Notes: generated by a model from the letters alone, not told the origin. 64,000 bases of DNA from Aphrocallistes beatrix (GCA_963281255.1 OY725506.1:186001-250000), one strand, 5' to 3'. Numbered from the stretch's first letter, positions 35,901-50,900 are shown. Program-made: numbers and translations.

Positions 35901-38900
35901 ATTTCACAGAAGTATTGAAGAAGAATAAACTTCATTGATCTTACATGGTGGCTAATAAGTTCTGTGCCAAGCTTCATTAAGTATAAAATTTCTTATACTC
36001 GAACAATCTTAGTTTTTATGATCTTTAGAGATCATAATTCGAATATTTTCAATGATTTTAAAAGATTTTTAGAGTCTAAGACCTGGAACTATGTTTGTAT
36101 GGTGATTTTTATGAGGAAAAATGTGTCCTAGCATGCAGCGAAAATCGAGAATCAGGGCCCACTGCTTTCCAAATGATCATTCTAGAGCAGGGCTGTCCAA
36201 CTATATTTACTTCGGGCCGCAACTGCTTCATACCATTTAGTGGCGGGCCGCAATACAGGGACATGCACTCGGGATGGGTATGGATAGAGGCATTTTGGAC
36301 AATTTGTATCGTGAACAATAAAAGCTAATATCTATTGAAAATAATTGGTAGGACCATGGTCTATCAGCCCTATGTCCCTACCAGAACTTACTCCTAACTG
36401 GCTTACATCCGACTCAGTTTCTATAATACATAAATAACAAAGTTGTGTACGAAACTAACTCTAATTTCAAATATTCGCAATAATCAAATAGTGATAACAT
36501 AATAAGGCAATCATGGCAAGAATAATACTTGTGGAAGAAAACGAGATGCATGCATGATATGGAAAAATTTGGAGAATTTGTCTAGAAGTGGGTAAAAAAG
36601 GGGATTACCAAATTTGTCAACTTTTTAAATTTTGATGCGTAATGATGACGTCATAACAGGGTGATGAGTCAGCATTTTTGATGCTGTTTTGTCATATATG
36701 AAATATATTAATCTGCACATTCTATTAAAATTTCAGCTTTCTATCACTTAAAATGACTGAGTTATAGTCGAAAAAGTGAAATTTCTAAAAATACAAAGGG
36801 TGATATGGCGTCATAATTCAATAATGTGTGGACATTTTGGTCTGAGCTCAGAACCTAGTGGAGCCATAGCCAATAAACTCCCACATACCAAAAATGAGCT
36901 TTCTGTGCCTGGCAGTTTCTTCAATCAATTCGTTACAGATATCTATATTTATAAATAAACATTAATCGAGTTTTAATAGTAAAGATAGTAAGGTTAAAGT
37001 GAAGTAGTTTATTGAAAGCATGAATATACACGTGTGAATGTGATATCTGTAGACAGCACCCAGTCGTATATCCTTTTTTGTGTGCTTACTTTCTTTTCGC
37101 TAGGGATTTTTATATAGCAATGAATATTTTATCACAATATCTCTCCACCACATACAGCTTATCAATTTATATTGGGTCTAGAATGAAACAGTTATATATT
37201 CAAAATTATTCACATTAATATCACACTTCCTTTTGCTTATTTGCATAATGATGCTTACATTAGTTCCTGAATATTTATTTTTCTCTAAACTTGAAATTTT
37301 GATTACTTACATTTTCAAAATTTGCTTTTGTTCCACAAAGCCCTTTAATTTTTGCTTCCTATCCAATCTATGCCAGTTTGCCTATCATTTGCATCAGACG
37401 ATTCATAGAATTGCAAAAGGACAAAACTAATACAAAGAATTCGTGCACTTCCAGGGTTAACCCAGTGGCAGTTGCAGAGATTTTAATTTAAGGGTGACTT
37501 AAATTAGACTATCTTGGAATTAGATGACCAGCGTTAATGCAGAGGCGTAGCTAGGATTTTGTATTGGAGGTTAGCGAAGCGAGCAAATGATTGGGCTCAA
37601 ATCTTAATCCTGAAATATCAATCTCCAAACTTACCTGTAATGACACTTTTTAATTTAACTTAATCAGCCATAGAATTGAAGTCTTCTCATTCTCCCTACT
37701 ATTAAGTGCCAACTTTCTACATCGTTATTAGTGCGCACCCTCTGTTTGAATACTGACCAGTCATTTACGTTTAAGTATGTACTCTAGGTGACTGAATAAC
37801 GGAGAGGTTGGAAAGTTTTGAGGATTTAATAAACGGGGCACGGGTGTAATATTTCAACGAAAATTTGAGAAAAATTACCAATGCAAACCACCTCTATAAC
37901 AATGTTTTAGGATGTCTATAGCATAAGAATCTCGAGTTATCTCACTCTGGTCACGTCAGAATTTTTAAATTTTCGTCTTTTTCACAGGTGTCATTATGTA
38001 TATATTTGAAATTTTTATTTTGTTTATTCTAAGCGGAAGAAAGATTGAATGGGTATTTATAGCATTAAGAATGGACAGAAATACAATGTATATTGTATTA
38101 AGGTGATCATTTAAGACTTGTCAGTTCACTCTTATCCTATTCTTTAAATTTATTTCAATTTTTGCTAAAATTTATACTTGTATTTCGTCTTCATTAACAT
38201 ACCTTGAAAAACTACTTAAAATTAATGTTAAAATAGTGAAGAAGTGATTCTACTTCATTCGGGAGCATTTATGATATAACAGAATATCATATATGATGCT
38301 TCTGAAACATTTTTCACAAAACTATACTTGATTTCCCATGTCGGCCATTCAATTTCGGACGAAAATGAAATTGAGGATTTTACGTATATTTTACAGTTGT
38401 ACGCTAGACCTTTAAATTTTAGTTGATAATATAAAAATGCACTTTTGACTGGTAAATATTTAATCTTTCAACAATATTGGATATGGTACTGTCTCCTGAT
38501 TCAGAACAGGAGGATATTAATTTCTATTGTGAGCCTACATTTAATGAAATATCAATTGTCAATCGGAGTCACTCTCATCCGAGTTTTCAGAGTCAGTCAA
38601 CCAGTTATGTAGTTCTATTCTTTCTTCATCGTGCTCATTTGATTCGCTTTCAAATTCAAAATCTTGTGCGTTATTAAATTCTTCATCCGTATTTTCTGAT
38701 GTATTTTCTCGGTTTTCCTATTCAATATCTAACGATAAATGTCGAAATTCTTTGAAATTCTGTTGTACAAATTAGTAGTAGAAAGAGTTACCCAACTGGT
38801 AGTAGAAAGAGCTACCCAACTGGTAGTAGAAAGAGCTACCCAACTGGTAGTAGAAAGAGCTACCCAACTGGTAGTAGAAAGACCTACCCAACTGGTAGTA

Positions 38901-41900
38901 GAAAGAGCTACCCAACTGGTAGTAGAAAGACCTACCCAACTGGTAGTAGAAAGAGCTACCCAACTGGTAGTAGAAAGAGCTACCCAACTGGTAGTAGAAA
39001 GACCTACCCAACTGGTAGTAGAAAGAGCTACCCAACTGGTAGTAGAAAGAGCTACCCAACTGGTAGTAGAAAGAGCTACCCAACTGGTAGTAGAAAGAGC
39101 TACCCAACTGGTAGTAGAAAGAGCTACCCAACTGGTAGTAGAAAGACCTACCCAACTGGTAGTAGAAAGACCTACCCAACTGGTAGTAGAAAGAGCTACC
39201 CAACTGGTAGTAGAAAGACCTACCCAACTGGTAGTAGAAAGAGCTACCCAACTGGTAGTAGAAAGACCTACCCAACTGGTAGTAGAAAGAGCTACCCAAC
39301 TGGTAGTAGAAAGACCTACCCAACTGGTAGTAGAAAGAGCTACCCAACTGGTAGTAGAAAGAGCTACCCAACTGGTAGTAGAAAGACCTACCCAACTGGT
39401 AGTAGAAAGAGCTACCCAACTGGTAGTAGAAAGACATACCCAACTGGTAGTAGAAAGAGCTACCCAACTGGTAGTGGAAAGAGCTACCCAACTGGTAGTA
39501 GAAAGACCTACCCAACTGGTAGTAGAAAGAGCTACCCAACTGGTAGTAGAAAGAGCTACCCAACTGGTAGTAGAAAGACCTACCCAACTGGTAGTAGAAA
39601 GAGCTACCCAACTGGTAGTAGAAAGAGCTACCCAACTGGTAGTAGAAAGACCTACCCAACTGGTAGTAGAAAGAGCTACCCAACTGGTAGTAGAAAGACC
39701 TACCCAACTGGTAGTAGAAAGAGCTACCCAACTGGTAGTAGAAAGACCTACCCAACTGGTAGTAGAAAGAGCTACCCAACTGGTAGTAGAAAGAGCTACC
39801 CAACTGGTAGTAGAAAGACCTACCCAACTGGTAGTAGAAAGAGCTACCCAACTGGTAGTAGAAAGAGCTACCCAACTGGTAGTAGAAAGACCTACCCAAC
39901 TGGTAGTAGAAAGAGCTACCCAACTGGTAGTAGAAAGAGCTACCCAACTGGTAGTAGAAAGAGCTACCCAACTGGTAGTAGAAAGAGCTCTGAAATTTTA
40001 TCAGATACATTTCAAGGTAGAAATTTCTGATATGACTAAGCCTAAAGTTCTTTGCTCTGGCTGTCGTACTCGTCTTGCTAATCTGGAAACTGGGAAATTA
40101 ACTTTGGAAAAATTCGAGAAGGACCGTAAAAATCTCGAGATTCTACCAATTATCGAAGATCAACAATATGGTACTCGTAGAATTACAGGTTGTACATCAG
40201 ATAATCGTTGCCATGTTTGCCAAATTAATGGCTCTTGCCTTAACAACTACATGGTCAAACTTAAAACTCATGGTCCTAAACCAGGCAGACCTCTAGAACA
40301 GTCACCATGTAGAACAATGTGTAGTAAATGTGGAAAATTTCTAGAAAATCACAACGATAAATTTTGTAGAAATATCCTAAAACACCCCCACAGTTCATCA
40401 GAAGCTGGAAAGCATTTTGCGGAGAGAGTAGAAGCACGAGGGTTTACAAGTAAATTAGCAGCTGGTTATATCAAAGACACATTAAAAAAAGATATTCATT
40501 CTAATCCATGCAAGCCATTAATTGATCTCAACCATCCCTTTGATGCAAACAACAGACTGGCAATAACAACAATCAAATATGATGGTAGAAAAAGTCCAGT
40601 ACTAAAGCAATTGAGCATTGAATCTGCTCGAGATATTCAAAGACTAGGACATCTTGGTCTTGGAAAACATTCATATTGGGAATTGGGCAGAATTTTACGT
40701 CGGGATGGGATTGTCTTTCCTTCAGGAGGAATTAAAGAGGCATGGGATGAAAAATGGTCGGTATTCGGAAGCATTTTCACTCCAATCACCCTTCAGATGA
40801 TATGTAGAGAAAATACAAAGAATCCAATGCCAACGCCATTCGGATTTTGTACAGATATTGAACATCTCCTTAACATCATCACTCATAATCAATCGGATAA
40901 AGTTTCAAGATTAAAACTACAAATTGATGGAGGAAGAGAATTCCTGAAAATGTCGTTAAATATCGTATCCATGAATCCTGGTAGTATCTATTCTCCTACA
41001 CCAAATAGCGTACTTTCCAACTTTGTTATTGCAATGGGTCATGGTCTAGAGAACTATCAAAATCTGAAAGAGCTATTCAGTTTTCCCTCAATTCAAAAAT
41101 TGTTTTTAATCAATGCGCCTGTACAAATATCTTGTGATTTTAAGGTAGCAGCTTTAATTGTCGGGATTCAGCAAGCATCGAGCAAATATCCCTGTCCTTA
41201 CTGTTTGTGGCGCAATGGTACTTCTTGCACTGGAGTATCAAACCAATCGAGGATGCGAGAAGAAATGATGAATGACCTTGCAAAGAAACATCATAATGTC
41301 ATTAACGAACCATTCATTCATTGGTCAGAGTCAGTAATGGAAAAAATTGCTCTAGCTCCACTGCATATTCTTCTCGGGCTCGTAAATAGACTATTTTCTG
41401 AATCAAAACCTAATGAAAAAGCTACAAATAAAAAAGATCGTCAGTTGTATAAACTCCACTGTATGGCGTTATGTAAATACAATGTGTTTCGTTCAGAATA
41501 TTGGAATGGCACCCTAGAAGGCAATTCTTGTTCGAGACTTCTAGACCACTTAGATGATATTCCATTTCCAGCCAGCTCAGTATGCTTTATCAATGCATTA
41601 AAAACTTTGAAACAAGTCAAAGATAAATGCCTAGGGATGGTGAGAAAATCAGGTTGGCAAGATAGTATTCAAGCATTTAGAGAAGCATGGCGTGATACAG
41701 GGTTACCTTGGTCTTTGAAATCACATATCTTATCGGATCATTATGAGGAATACTTGACCCGTTTTGAAAATGACGCAAATGCTGGTGCAGCACTTAGTTC
41801 AGAGCAAAGTGGGGAAATGCTACATTCCAGACTGCAAAAGGTATGGGATCTTCGATTCAAGACTAGGGCTGAAAATCCATTATTTTCTCAACGTCTTGTT

Positions 41901-44900
41901 GATTGTATGGTAACATACAACTATAACTTAAATTGGGATAGGGCACAAAGGTCTTTAGAAAATACGGATGAAGAGGCTAACAATACACAAGAATTTGAAA
42001 GCGAATCAAATGAGCACGATGAAGAAAGAATAGAACTACATAACTGGTTGACTGACTCTGAAAACTCGGATGAGAGTGACTCCGATTGACAATTGATATT
42101 TCATTAAATGTAGGCTCACAATAGAAATTAATATCCTCCTGTTCTGAATCAGGAGACAGTACCATATCCAATATTGTTGAAAGATTAAATATTTACCAGT
42201 CAAAAGTGCATTTTTATATTATCAACTAAAATTTAAAGGTCTAGCGTACAACTGTAAAATATACGTAAAATCCTCAATTTCATTTTCGTCCGAAATTGAA
42301 TGGCCGACATGGGAAATCAAGTATAGTTTTGTGAAAAATGTTTCAGAAGCATCATATATGATATTCTGTTATATCATAAATGCTCCCGAATGAAGTAGAA
42401 TCACTTCTTCACTATTTTAACATTAATTTTAAGTAGTTTTTCAAGGTATGTTAATGAAGACGAAATACAAGTATAAATTTTAGCAAAAATTGAAATAAAT
42501 TTAAAGAATAGGATAAGAGTGAACTGACAAGTCTTAAATGATCACCTTAATACAATATACATTGTATTTCTGTCCATTCTTAATGCTATAAATACCCATT
42601 CAATCTTTCTTCCGCTTAGAATAAACAAAATAAAAATTTCAAATATATACATAATGACACCTGTGAAAAAGACGAAAATTTAAAAATTCTGACGTGACCA
42701 GAGTGAGATAACTCGAGATTCTTATGCTATAGACATCCTAAAACATTGTTATAGAGGTGGTTTGCATTGGTAATTTTTCTCAAATTTTCGTTGAAATATT
42801 ACACCCGTGGGGGGGGGGTTGAATATAAATCAATGTATGTATCACATAGTAATACGTATCATATTATATAGAAAAAGAATAAAATATTCTATTTCAAAGC
42901 GTCAATGGACCGGACTTAAGTCAGCTGTTATCGAAATAGAATATCTATTGGTATCGAATTGAATTCCCACCATTAACCTTAATATTAAATGTCAGAACTG
43001 TGAAACCCTGAGCTGAACATTTGTGCAAATGCATGACCTCTTCACCCACGTAATATTATGTGTTAAATATTGCATTGATGCTCTCATCCATAATCAAATT
43101 ATTAAAATTAATTAAGACAAAATCAAATAGGAGCCACACAATTAAAAAAGGATGAATATCTATCAAGGTGCATCCAGTCATTCCCTCAGGGGGTTTAGCC
43201 CCCCAACTCCCCTGAAATCCATGGCTGGATCCAACCCTGATATCTGGACACATCAACAAACACAGAGACACTGTCACAAGTATTAGTATATTATATGAGA
43301 TCTGAAGGCTTGAATGAATGGAGGTCTCCTCTCTATGTGTCTTTCCACATCAGCTCTGTACCTCTCCATGAGTGGGCGAGTTATCCACTCGTTCACATGG
43401 ATGTACTTCTTTCTTCTTCTCAGCAGTTTTACAAGGATTGAAGTGAGGATTGGCAGGTTTAATAGAAATGCTATCACACCAAGAATTACATTGCAGATTC
43501 GTATTATGATCGAACAACCGTGAGATATTATATCTGAAATATGTATTATGTTTTCCGGTATTGTAAAACTGATTGGATCGTTCGGAAATAAATATTGCAC
43601 TAGGCAGTACTCATTAGTTATACCAGTCAAATCCTGAATCGATTTTGCCGCAACTAATAACAAGCCGAGGATAAATGCAAACAACGGTATTGATTGGAAG
43701 ATTGCGAATGTTTTTGTTATTCTTTGTTTCTGTTTATATTCTTGTGGCGTAGAGTGCCATTTAGCTTCTTCGCTCATGCCTTTCAGTAGAAGATAGAACT
43801 TCTTACTCACTTTTAAAGAAACATACAAATCGAAGACTAGAAATGGTAATTCCAATGCGAAATAGAAGAATTGAGTAACGATGAAGTAAGCTGAGAGAAT
43901 TATGTAAACTAGCCTGAACAGGAAGTAACCAGAATATCCTACTATCCATCTTCTGTATGGAACACTCAGATATGCTCTCCTCAGTACGATTAGGAACAAG
44001 TTCACTAGGATCGGTAGAAGGAATACTAAGCTCTCACTAGCCTGGATAAACATAAAAGTCTCCGGTTGATATTGAAATGTGCAAGATTTATTCGTATTTG
44101 TGTTTACTACCCTCACTATGACTGGATCATCAAGACGGTAATCAAAAGAGGTGCATATATTACCAACCGTGAGTAACAGGCAGCATAGAGCCTCGAAGCT
44201 GGAGATGATTACGATGAAGTTATAAATCAATGATTGAATCTTGAGATTCTTTTTCACTTTGCTGAGATCGGTTGCGAAGATGGTTGTTGCTGGTATGTTC
44301 TTTATCCTCTGTAAAATCTGTATTTTCTGGTGTACGAAGTATGGTATTGTGAATATGGTCATAACCAGGTAAGGAACGAATGAAAATAAAGCTACTCGAT
44401 AGATGTCTTCTTTTGGAATCATGTTGTGTATATTCTGTTAGAATCTAGCATTCTTATTTATACATACGTTATCCATCGTTATAAGCAATGAAATTGAAAG
44501 CAATGAATATTTTATCAAAATATCTCTTCGTCACTACTCACAGCTACATTGAAATAAGATGGGGTTTAGAATGAAACTACTACTTGCTTGATATTTCTTA
44601 CATCCATTTATGAATGTTTCCACAAAGCCACTTCCTATCATCATTTCTAGAATTTGGTCAATCTCTGGCAGTTTGCAAGAAGAACAAAAACTAATACAAC
44701 GAATCGTGCTCCTTCAGGTTTGAACCTATTCCACGGAAGTATTGAGCAAGAATAAACTTTATTGATTTTAGTTGGATAACTCCAGAATCTAGATCTCATT
44801 TCTCTCTCTCCGGAAACCTTAGACCCAATGTCACAACGACTCCAGTAATGTGTTAATCGACTTAAGTTAGCTGTTGACTAAAAGGAATATCTATTGAACT

Positions 44901-47900
44901 CCCTCCATTAACCTTAATATTAAATGCTAGAACTGTGAAACCCTGAGCTGATGTTCAGTTCAACTCCCCTGAAATCCGTGGCTGGCTCCAACCCTGACTC
45001 GCTAATCGATTCTGTCACAACTAATATCAGACAGAGGATAATTGTAAACAACGTTATTGATTGGAGGATTGCGAATGTTTTTGTTGTTCTTTGTTTCTCT
45101 TTATATCTTTGTTTGGATTTGTTTGTTTGTCCGAATTGAATATCGAATTAAACTCTCTCCATTAACCTTAATATTAAATGCTAGAACTGTGAAACCCTGA
45201 GCTGATGTTCAGTTCAACCTTGATGCAAGAGCATATCCTCTTCTCCCACGTAATATTATGTGTCAAATATTGCATTGATGCTCTCATCCATAATCAAATT
45301 ATTGAAATAAATTAAAACAAAATCAAATAAGAGCCACAAATTAATATAGTATAAATTTCTTTCAGGGTGCATCCAGCCACTCCCTCAGGAGGTTTGCCCC
45401 CCAACTCTCCTGAAATCCATGGCTGGATCCAACCCTGATATCTGGACACATCAACATACACTGAGACACTGTCACAAGTGTTAGTATATTATGAGATCTG
45501 AAGGCTTGAATGGATGGAGGTCTCCTTTCTTTGTGTCTTTCCACATCAGCTCTGTACCTCTCCATTCTTTTTCACTTTGCTGAATTCGGTTGCAAAGATG
45601 GTTGTTGCTGGTTTGTTCTTTATCCTCTGTGAAATCAGTACTTTCTGATGGATGAAGTATGGTATTGTGAATAAGGTCATAACCAGATAGTAGAAGAGTG
45701 AAAATGAAGCTAATCGATTAATTTCTTTGGTTGGAATCATGTTGTTGTGTATATTTTGCTAGAGTCTAACATTCTTATTATACATAACCATCATTATAAG
45801 CAATGGAATTGAAAGCAATGAATTTGTATCAAAATGTCCAGCATCATTGATCAAGATTAGCATTTCAAGGAAAAGCTACATGTTTACTATTCGCATTAGC
45901 ATCACACTTTCTATTTGCTTACTAGCTTGACATTTCTTACATCTTGTTGCGGAATGTTTATTTTTGTCTATTTTGCAAATTTTGATTCACTTCCATTTTA
46001 AAACGAGTTCTTATGTTCCACAAAGCCACTTCCCTCTGATTATCTATAATTAATCCATTTAGAAATAAATCTTTGTCTCGTATCATCATTTCTAGAATTT
46101 GATCAGGTAAGACCGAATTTGTTCCAATTTCTGCTAGTTTACATATTTTTTGCATTAGTCACTACATATGACTACAAAAAGAGAAAACTAATACTAACGA
46201 ATCGTGTACTTCCAGGGTTGAACCCAGTGGTGGCTCAGAGTTTTACTTTAGCAGAGTCAGCTTATATTAGAATGTCCTAGGATTAGACAACCAGCGTGAA
46301 TGCAGAGGAATTGCTAGGATTTTGATTGGGATTCTGAGCGAGCGAATCGAACAAATAAGGAAGCAGATCAAAAATATGGAACAATATTTTTGATCTAGTT
46401 TATCTTATTATTCTTTCATTTTGATGCATTAAAATCAGACCACGAAAAATAGAGAGCAACTTTATCACTTTATTTAATGGGTGCTAAAAGATCATCATTA
46501 AAACGAATATCTTTACCAACCCAATTAATATTGAAAATTTTCCATACTTGATTGATCAAATTTATAAATTCGACAGTTTGATTTTCGTTTACAGCATTTT
46601 TGTCAATTTTAAATGCTAATAATCCAGCAGATGTTGTTTCATGGAAAACTTTCAATGCAAGGTTGACATTTTGCCGTTCTAAACTGGATGGCCAGCAAGC
46701 TTTTGACGTTAACTTAGGAGCCCTTTTCATAACATTAAACTTATCAGACTTGAATAAATTTCGAATGTCTTCGAAAGGTGCATCGCATAATTCAGGGTAC
46801 AAGGATTTAAAAGCTAATTGATCTGTTGAAATGTTGGCTAAAGAAATTGATACCCCCACAAACCTTTAGAGTTAGAAATATTGCTGGTAGGCTCTTCAGT
46901 TGGCAAGCATTCGTTAAATTTAGGGAAAATAAATGTCTTTTCATAATCCTTTAAATTTAACCAATTATTGCGAATGGACTTAATTATATGAACGATATCA
47001 AAAAGCAAAATTAAATTTCTTAATGGATTGCATGGGTGTATTACCTTGGGCTGTAATGTTTTAGAATCAATAGAGAATAATTTGAATAATGAAACATTTA
47101 AAGGATAATTATCAGTACACACTGCTTCGACAAACAAGTTACAACTTTCTATATCACAAATAGTTGACTTAATAATTGGAAATAGTTTTTCTGCTGAAGA
47201 AGAGCCCAATGGAATTAACCGCACAATAGTGGAAAATTTTGCTGATAAACTTGATATCATTAATGAAAAAACAGTAGTTGGAGGATCTTCTGGGTTATCG
47301 ATAGAACCAATTACTCTGCCCCCTTTGTAACAAGAGTCGCTACGAATATGAATTTCATCCATTTGAAGAATGACATGGCGCTCTAGATTATTAAAGGTAG
47401 TGGCAGTTTCTTTAAGAATTTTAATATAGCAACTTTCTAAACCGATACTATTCTTAATTCGTAATAAATTACGTTCTTGTGGCAGAAATAAACAATTAGA
47501 ACCATGAATTAGTCGATAACAGGCAGGTGATATGCCATGAACTTTTAAAGAGAATACCTGAGTAAGAAGATTGTAACGACGAGCATGTTTTTCTGTTATT
47601 AAATATTTCAATTGGGCTAAAAGAAAATTTAGGCTAATACAAATAGAATCCTGATTTTCAGTTTCAAAATCAACTTTTGGATCACTAGAATCTAAAATAT
47701 CAATGGCAGTTTCGATTTCAATAATAGCCTTCTCAACATGTTTTTTTACTGAGGAGTCAGTAGTAGATGAATTTTCAGGCACTTCAAAGGAATCGATCTC
47801 CTGAATAATATTTTCTAACTTTCGCATATCATTTACTACGCTGCATGACAATTGAATTGAATGTTTTTGTTTATATAACGCTTCAATAGCTAAATATTGG

Positions 47901-50900
47901 TTAATACTGTATAATAAGGGAACGTTCAATCGAATTGATTATCAACAATGTGAATTTTCAACATAAAGATGGAATCAGAATTAGGTTTGTGGAGTACCCA
48001 ACCGTTAGGAAGATCTATTAGGCTTAATTTGAAAACTATATCGGTAAGACAAGTAACTAGGAACTTAGCTTCAGTTTCTTGGAAGTCAATGCGACTCTCC
48101 TTATATGCAGCTTGAGTTGACTTCATCTCTTTGTCTTCTCTGGACAGTCTTGGAGGCTTTACTCTTCTGTCTGTAAGATAACTAGGACAATTGGGGAATA
48201 TACTGGGAACTGCATTTTGCTTAAGTGAAAGCTTCTTTCTAGGCATCTTCACCATCTTTTCGCCATCAAAAAACTCAAAAGTCCTCTCGATGTCTTCCTC
48301 TCGGAAATGATTGATACAAACCTAAGATTGAAAGAATCTATAATCATTAGAGCCATACGAAATTATTACCAATATATAAATGAAATTATCAATTAAATTA
48401 CCTTTAAGTATTTATTCATCTCGTAGTCTTTCCTTGGGCGAGGGATTACACAAAACCATTTCTCTCGAGTCTCAAAATCATTCGGAAATAAAAAGGCTGA
48501 GGTGAATCCAACCTGGCTATGGTAATTCGACTTACACCCAGGCACAACACAGGCCATAGACAAGAGAAAGCAGTCTAGTAGAATAATTTAGAACTTGTAC
48601 AAGTCAGATATAGTATGCAGAGTAAAGTGAACTATCAACAATTTTCGTTATATACTAGATAGGATATTTGGCGCCTAAATTTCAGCCAATCAAATTCATT
48701 CATGCATAGCTCTTAATCCTTATCCCTAGTCAATAAAATTTAGTCAGTATCATTGCCTTAGTGCATTAGAATGCTATGAAATAACCTTTTTAACTGCCAT
48801 ACACTATAAGATATAATTGAGACATTCATATAAGTTATTGCTTTGAGGTATTAGTAATTACAATTACAGCCTACAATATTGTCTTATAATGATTTCTATT
48901 GTGAGAGTGAAGCCGTACATAGTATTGTATAGAAAAGGTGTGAACAATTGTTTTCCATTTTTTTTGCAGAGGTGTGAAAATTTCGCTTAGATCTTAGAAC
49001 TTAATCGTAGTCATATCATTTGACACCTACATGCCAATTTTCATATCTCTACGACTTGCCAATTCTTCAATCAATTCGGACAAAGAAAAAATCCTAGCGT
49101 TTTAATATATAAGATATGGATGTCAATTGTTATTTATTGTTTGTTAATGTTAATTAATGATAGTGAAACACACTCAATCAAAACCAGCTCTGTACCTCTC
49201 CATGAGAGGACGAGTTGCCCACTTGTTCACATTGTTGTACTTATTTCTTCTTTTCACCAGCTTTACAAGGATTAAAGTGAGGATTGCCAAGTTTGATAAA
49301 AATGCCATCACACCAAGAATTCCACTGCAGATTTCTCCTATGATAAAACTGTAGTAGCGTATTTGACCTGAAGCATGTAGTATGTTATACGGTATTGTGA
49401 AACTGATTGGATAGTTTGGGAATAAATATTGGATAAAACAGTGATAGTTAGTTAGATGAGTGCACTCGCGAATTGATTCTGCCACAACTAATATCAAGCT
49501 CAGACTAAATATAAACAACGTTATTGGTTGGAAGATTTTGAATATTATTGATGCTCTTCGTTTCTCTTTATATTCTTTTTTCCAGTGCAATCTAGCTTCT
49601 TCGCTCATGCCTTTCAGTAGAAGATAGAACTTCCTACTCACTTTGAAAGAGACATAAAAATCGAAGACTAGAAATGGTAATTCCAATGCGAAATAGAAGA
49701 ATTGAGTAACGATGAAGTGAGCTGAGAGAATTATGTAAACTAGCCTGAACAGGAAGTAACCAGAATATCCTACTATCCATCTTCTGTATGGAACACTCAG
49801 ATATGCTCTCCTCAGTACGATTAGGAACAAGTTCAGTAGGATCGGTAGAAGGAATACTAAGCTCTCACTAGCCTGGATAAACATAAATGTCCCCGATTGA
49901 CAACGAAAGTTGCAAGATTTATTTGTATTTGTGTTTACTACCCTCATACTAAGAGGAGATACAAGACGGTAATCGAAAGAGGTGCTTATAATTCCAACCG
50001 TGATTAACAGGATGCACAGAGCCTCGAAGCTGGAGATGATTATGATGAAGTTATGAACCAATGATTGAATCTTGAGATTCTTTTTCACTTTGCTGAGATC
50101 GATTGAAAGGATGGTTGCTGCTGGTATGTTCTTCATCCTCTGTGAATTCTGTATTTTCTGGTGTACGAAGTATGGTATTGTGAGGACAGTAATGATCAGA
50201 TAAGGAACGAGTGCGAATGAAGCGACTTTGCTAATTATATGATATATTTGTTCATCAAATGTTGAATCCATGTTGTTGTAGAATTACTTTTTTAGTTCTT
50301 ATTTTCAATCATTTATATATGAAGGGAAGTAGTGTATTAAAAACTGTACACGTTTACTCGTGAAATGCACTAATCATCCTTTTTGTACAGAGTATTTTCT
50401 GGTAGGTACTTTTATGTGGATTTATTCCATGCAAGCAATGCAACTAACATTTTATCATCTTTACTCACACAGATTGTTAAACTAATTAAACTAATTAAAT
50501 TTTGAAAAGGGGTGCTTTTCTTCCTTCTGATTATCTTGATTATTCAATTTTGATATAAATATTTGCTTCGTATTATAATTTCAAAAATTTAATCAAGTAA
50601 ACCGAATTTGTTCCAATTTGTGCCAGTTTGTGCCAGTTTGCGTAGTTTTTGTATTAGTTACCTCATACAACTACAAAAAGAGAAAACTAATACTAAATAA
50701 TCTTGCACTTCCAGGGTTGAACCCAGTGGTGACTCCAGAGATTTTAATTTAGCAGAGTAATATCTATCTAGTAAATTTCTTACAATCGTTGATTATAAAC
50801 TCAGTACTATCAGGTATTGTGCGGGACTAAGGCCCGCCCCGCATGCAACTCTGATGTAGGCGTTACTTCGAATAGTTTTTAAATGTAGTCTGTCATTGAG

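Larger units (their letters stand above)
37839..42809 (+). mobile_element. ~5-kb DNA transposon with ~820-bp terminal inverted repeats
   Basis: 37839-38660 is a nearly exact reverse complement of 41992-42809; the outer ends read CACGGGTGTAATATTTCAACG. Between them lies one long plus-strand frame. The inverted repeats reach into the coding region: the left arm contains an inverted copy of the last ~30 codons and 3' flank. The right end runs into a G10 tract, so a target-site duplication cannot be read. Arm similarity suggests recent insertion. Superfamily not recognised. Confidence 0.88.

Noticed and set aside
38772-40010. 412-residue minus-strand frame of SFYYQLG repeats
   Set aside because: It is the complement of the 24-bp minisatellite; a repeat unit divisible by three stays open on both strands.
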